Under the pieces are notes generated by a model. That model was not told the origin of the DNA. It ran no database searches and worked only from the letters and a program-made list of their open reading frames with translations. A stretch of DNA of 64,000 nt from Methanomassiliicoccales archaeon (GTDB taxonomy: Archaea > Thermoplasmatota > Thermoplasmata > Methanomassiliicoccales > JACIVX01). Location: positions 693,924 through 757,923 of the forward strand of contig JACIVX010000001.1 in the NCBI GenBank assembly GCA_014361295.1, read 5' to 3'. The translations under genes were made by a program, and so were the position numbers. This document shows, piece after piece, positions 61,334-64,000 of the stretch; within the stretch, counting starts at the first letter, position 1, and the number at the start of each line of letters is the position of its first letter.

Positions 61334-62134
61334 ATGCGACCGAAACTCGCTGAGGATGCTGAGCTGATCATAAAGGATTTCATCCAGCAAAAGGTTGAAG
61401 AAAGTGGTGGAAACGGTGTGGTCGTTGGATTGAGTGGTGGTATTGATTCAGCGGTCGTTTCGAAGTTGTGCGCCGATGCAATTGGTCCAGAAAAAGTTCT
61501 CAATCTCTTCATGCCTACCAAGATTTCACCGCCTTCGGACAAACAGGATGTGATTGAATTTTGCAAAAACTTCAATATGGAATTGAAGATTGTTGATATC
61601 TCACCCGCGATTGAAGGATTTGAAAAGATTCTTTCCGATCTAAACAAGAAAGAATTGATTGGTAATATCATGGCACGTTGCAGAATGATTGTTCTTTACC
61701 ATGAAGCGAACCTCCGAAAGAGGATCGTCATGGGGACGAGCAACAAGAGCGAGCTTTTGATCGGCTATTTCACGAAATTCGGTGATGGTGGTTCTGATTA
61801 CTGCCCGATCGGCGATCTTTACAAGACACAGGTGAGAGAGCTTGCAAGAAGGATAGGTATTCCAAAGAATATTCTTGAGAAAACACCAACTGCAGGATTG
61901 TGGTCTGGACAAACTGATGAAGGAGAGATTGGGATCTCTTACGCTGATCTCGATCAGATTTTGCTAGGCTTTGAAATGAACTTGTCGAACGATGAGATTG
62001 CTGCAAGGACCGGGCTGCCAATAAATGTAATTGAACGAGTCTGGAGAATGCATAGGTCGACTGTTCATAAGAGAAAGATGCCCTTGATTCCAAAGATTGG
62101 AATTAGGACTCTCGGACTCGATTGGCGTGAATAG
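61334..62134 (+). CDS. nadE: NH3-dependent NAD+ synthetase
   Basis: Makes NAD from deamido-NAD, ATP and ammonia, the last step of the pathway. The 266 residues contain the PP-loop VGLSGGIDSAVVSKL, MGTSNKSELLIGYFTKFGD, and the YKTQVRELARRIGIPKNI segment with KTPTAGLWSGQTDE. It lacks the N-terminal glutaminase domain of the longer form; a separate nitrilase-type protein is encoded divergently. Its 3' end overlaps the next gene on the other strand by 32 bases. Confidence 0.96.
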   Translation: MRPKLAEDAELIIKDFIQQKVEESGGNGVVVGLSGGIDSAVVSKLCADAIGPEKVLNLFMPTKISPPSDKQDVIEFCKNFNMELKIVDISPAIEGFEKILSDLNKKELIGNIMARCRMIVLYHEANLRKRIVMGTSNKSELLIGYFTKFGDGGSDYCPIGDLYKTQVRELARRIGIPKNILEKTPTAGLWSGQTDEGEIGISYADLDQILLGFEMNLSNDEIAARTGLPINVIERVWRMHRSTVHKRKMPLIPKIGIRTLGLDWRE

Positions 62135-62630
62135 ATTTCAACCGTGTTTCCAACAGATTAATGAGAGTGTCAGCATCAAGAACATCGAAGATGATCTTGT
62201 CGGCCTTCTTCCCCAACGCCCATGGAAATCTTTGTTTTTCTCTGAGTTTGATACCGATCAAATCGTATCCCCTTGATGTAATAAATAGCTCAGGGCTGCT
62301 GAGCCTGAAGAAAACACCAGTTCTGATGATCGGGCCCCTTTCAATTCGCTCAACGCGTTCAATGTTTGCAATAGGGATACTTGCTCTAAAAATCCAACCT
62401 ACCCTGAGAAAAAGTTGATCGTCGAGAATCTCGTGGTATGTTAACAATGGCGTTACTCCGAATAAGAAAAGAACAGCCGCCTCGAGAAACAGAACCGCAG
62501 AAAGAATGACAAAATCGATGCCGACGAGAACTAGTATAAGAAAGAGAATTAATACTTCGGCAAAAAGTATTATTAAAAGATCCAGGATATGCGACTTCTT
62601 ACTGTAATAGAATCGGTGACTTGAGTTCAT
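62103..62630 (-). CDS. Membrane protein with PH-like domain
   Basis: A 175-residue protein. Two hydrophobic segments (about 17-38 and 42-60) are followed by a beta-rich domain (YHEILDDQLFLRVGWIFRAS, IPIANIERVERIERG, SPELFITSRGYDLIGIKLRE) resembling bacterial PH domains of the YdbT/PH_12 type. Function is unknown; a role at the membrane surface is inferred. Confidence 0.65.
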   Translation of the reverse strand: MNSSHRFYYSKKSHILDLLIILFAEVLILFLILVLVGIDFVILSAVLFLEAAVLFLFGVTPLLTYHEILDDQLFLRVGWIFRASIPIANIERVERIERGPIIRTGVFFRLSSPELFITSRGYDLIGIKLREKQRFPWALGKKADKIIFDVLDADTLINLLETRLKSIHANRVRES

Positions 62631-62842
62631 CGCCAGCGTGCTATGTGTCTATATAATAAGAAATATTTGCATTCAAATATCGGGAACTTCGAGATAAATG
62701 AGGATTCAGCATTCTTTTATATCGCAATAGGTGATCGCAATCTAAAATTCAAAATTTCAAATAAGCTGTATCCAACTTTCATTAATAGCACTATTGGAAT
62801 TATCAAAAGTTTTAATAAAGACCATCTTATTGGCGCTTAAGT

Positions 62843-62917
62843 GCTCCCGTAGTGTAGTCCGGTCAATCATGCGGGCCTCTCGAGCCCGCGACTCGGGTTC
62901 AAATCCCGGCGGGAGCA
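62843..62917 (+). tRNA. tRNA-Glu (anticodon CTC)
   Basis: A 75-nt cloverleaf: acceptor GCTCCCG paired to CGGGAGC plus A; anticodon stem CGGGC/GCCCG with loop CTCTCGA, giving CTC; T-loop GTTCAAATC. No intron, no encoded CCA. Confidence 0.96.
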
Positions 62918-63178
62918 CTTCCGTTCATGTCTAGGTATTTTCTGGTTTAATCGACCTTTTGAAGACTCCGCTTGTTCTCTTGAGCCGACTTTCCTTCCCC
63001 CAGTTCATCTATATCTCGTCAAGAAATTTATCGCTATAGGTCTTGACCTGGCACTCTAAATGCCAAAATACCCCAGCCCAGCTGGCACTTCATCACTGTA
63101 ACTGCTGCAAAACACATATTAATTGAGTCACCATTCGAGGTCAGCACAGTGGAGTGCCTGCCTTAGGACGTTAGAATT

Positions 63179-64000
63179 ATGAAAGTGAATGAGCAAAAGG
63201 TATCTAAAATGCACACTGGCCAGAGATACCTTGGCGACAAAGGGCTCATCGCTTTGGTGGCCGTACTGTCCGCATTCGTTCCTCTATCCACTGATCTTTA
63301 CCTCCCTGCTCTGCCGAGCATGAGCGATTATTTCCAAGTCTCTTCCAGTCTCACCAACCTGAGCTTGTCCCTTTTTTTTATCTTTTTCAGTATTGGAATG
63401 CTCCTCTGGGGTCCATTAAGTGATAAGTATGGGCGGCGGCCTATCTTGCTTGTTGGTCTCGCAATTTACATTGCATCGAGTGTCGCGTGTGGATTAGCAT
63501 GGGATGTTTATCTCCTCATCTTATTCCGTATCTTACAGGCAGTTGGCGGCAGTGCCGGCTCTGCGGTCGCAACTGCCATTATTAAAGATGTTTACAGCGG
63601 AAGAAGACGCGAGTCGGTGCTTGCCCTCGTCCAATCCATGGTTGTCATATCACCCGCAGTCGCTCCGATCATTGGAGCGTTCATGCTTTCATTTACCTCA
63701 TGGCATGGTCTTTTTTGGATACTTGGCTTGATCGGTATTGCCTCAATGGTGGGTTCCCTACTGCTAGAGGAAACCATTCCTTCCCGGTACACGGGCACTG
63801 TGAGGCAGTCCGTTCGTCAGCTTGGCACCCTCCTCAAGAACCGAGGGTTTACCTCGCTTCTTCTAACATTCTCACTGGGAAGTACCGCATCGCTTGCATT
63901 CATTGCCGAGTCATCGTATATTTACGAGGTAGAGTTCGGACTCTCAGCACAGCTCTACAGCTTCTATTTTGCCCTTAATGCCATGGGTCTGATCTTAGGC
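63179..64000 (+). CDS. MFS transporter, Bcr/CflA drug-resistance type (cut by window edge)
   Basis: The frame is open from the ATG at 63179 to the window end (274 codons), so the C-terminal part is missing. It shows FVPLSTDLYLPALPSMSDYF in helix 1, typical of Bcr/CflA exporters, and the MFS loop motif GPLSDKYGRRPILL. RILQAVGGSAGSAVATAIIK and the helix-5 motif SPAVAPIIGAFM follow. About seven helices are visible. Likely a proton-driven exporter of drugs or small metabolites. This family is mostly bacterial, so transfer is possible. An ATG at 63209 is an alternative start. Confidence 0.9.
   Translation, partial: MKVNEQKVSKMHTGQRYLGDKGLIALVAVLSAFVPLSTDLYLPALPSMSDYFQVSSSLTNLSLSLFFIFFSIGMLLWGPLSDKYGRRPILLVGLAIYIASSVACGLAWDVYLLILFRILQAVGGSAGSAVATAIIKDVYSGRRRESVLALVQSMVVISPAVAPIIGAFMLSFTSWHGLFWILGLIGIASMVGSLLLEETIPSRYTGTVRQSVRQLGTLLKNRGFTSLLLTFSLGSTASLAFIAESSYIYEVEFGLSAQLYSFYFALNAMGLILG

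Noticed and set aside
62643-62840. A 65-codon plus-strand frame before tRNA-Glu
   Set aside because: Very A/T-rich, lacks an SD and ends right at the tRNA; likely chance.

Overview
The window is archaeal. It carries the family-D DNA polymerase large subunit, archaeal-type alanyl-tRNA synthetase, EF-1alpha and EF-2, aIF2beta, RNA polymerase subunit D (Rpo3), archaeosine tRNA-guanine transglycosylase, the KEOPS subunit Pcc1 and a NOG1-type GTPase. It also shows archaeal TATA boxes and two tRNA-Ser genes with anticodon-loop introns. The 23S (about 832-3738) and 16S (40124-41591) rRNA genes lie on the same strand but about 36 kb apart, each with its own promoter and processing stem, and I see no 5S gene. 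Unlinked rRNA genes are typical of Thermoplasmata. With NifB, an HdrD-like protein and a DcmR/MEDS sensor, I infer a Thermoplasmatota archaeon, possibly near Methanomassiliicoccales. No methanogenesis gene is present to prove that.

Layout. 1-3.8 kb: end of a HAD hydrolase and the 23S rRNA. 3.9-12.7 kb: DUF763 and UPF0216 proteins, a lipoprotein, nifB directly followed by an acetolactate-synthase-like TPP enzyme, then alaS and a VIT1/CCC1-like membrane protein. 12.8-15.3 kb: uS13-uS4-uS11-rpoD operon. 15.3-25.5 kb: polC (DP2), NOG1 GTPase, a ModE-HTH/Nudix fusion, an Lrp regulator, a C_GCAxxG redox protein, a MEDS sensor, an Fe-S protein, tRNA-Ala and ilvD. 25.9-31 kb: str operon on the minus strand (uS12-uS7-EF2-EF1A-uS10). 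31-39.6 kb: a membrane protein, DUF99, pth2, tgtA, pcc1, a nitroreductase, a VOC protein, tRNA-Gln, a threonylcarbamoyladenosine methylthiotransferase, an HdrD-like Fe-S protein and an intron-containing tRNA-Ser(GCU). 40-41.6 kb: 16S. 41.9-47.2 kb: presenilin-like protease, aIF2beta-TRAM, pyrG, metallophosphoesterase and a ferritin-like protein behind a palindromic operator.

47.2-55.7 kb is the accessory stretch. It has long gene-poor gaps, a decayed carboxymuconolactone-decarboxylase-family gene and a compact minus-strand cassette (HprK/PEPCK-like P-loop protein, stand-alone CARF-like sensor, PIN-like nuclease). A serine-recombinase remnant, a 31-codon ORF and a large multi-PAS hybrid kinase follow. 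The CARF-PIN cassette is the best candidate for an undescribed system: a nucleotide-sensing domain beside a candidate ribonuclease, with no CRISPR array or cas gene in view.

55.7-64 kb: an ACT-domain protein with homoserine dehydrogenase, intron-containing tRNA-Ser(GGA), a TrkA-UspA/CPA2 transporter pair, a nitrilase-family protein divergent from nadE, a PH-domain-like membrane protein, tRNA-Glu and the start of a Bcr/CflA-type MFS transporter cut by the window edge.
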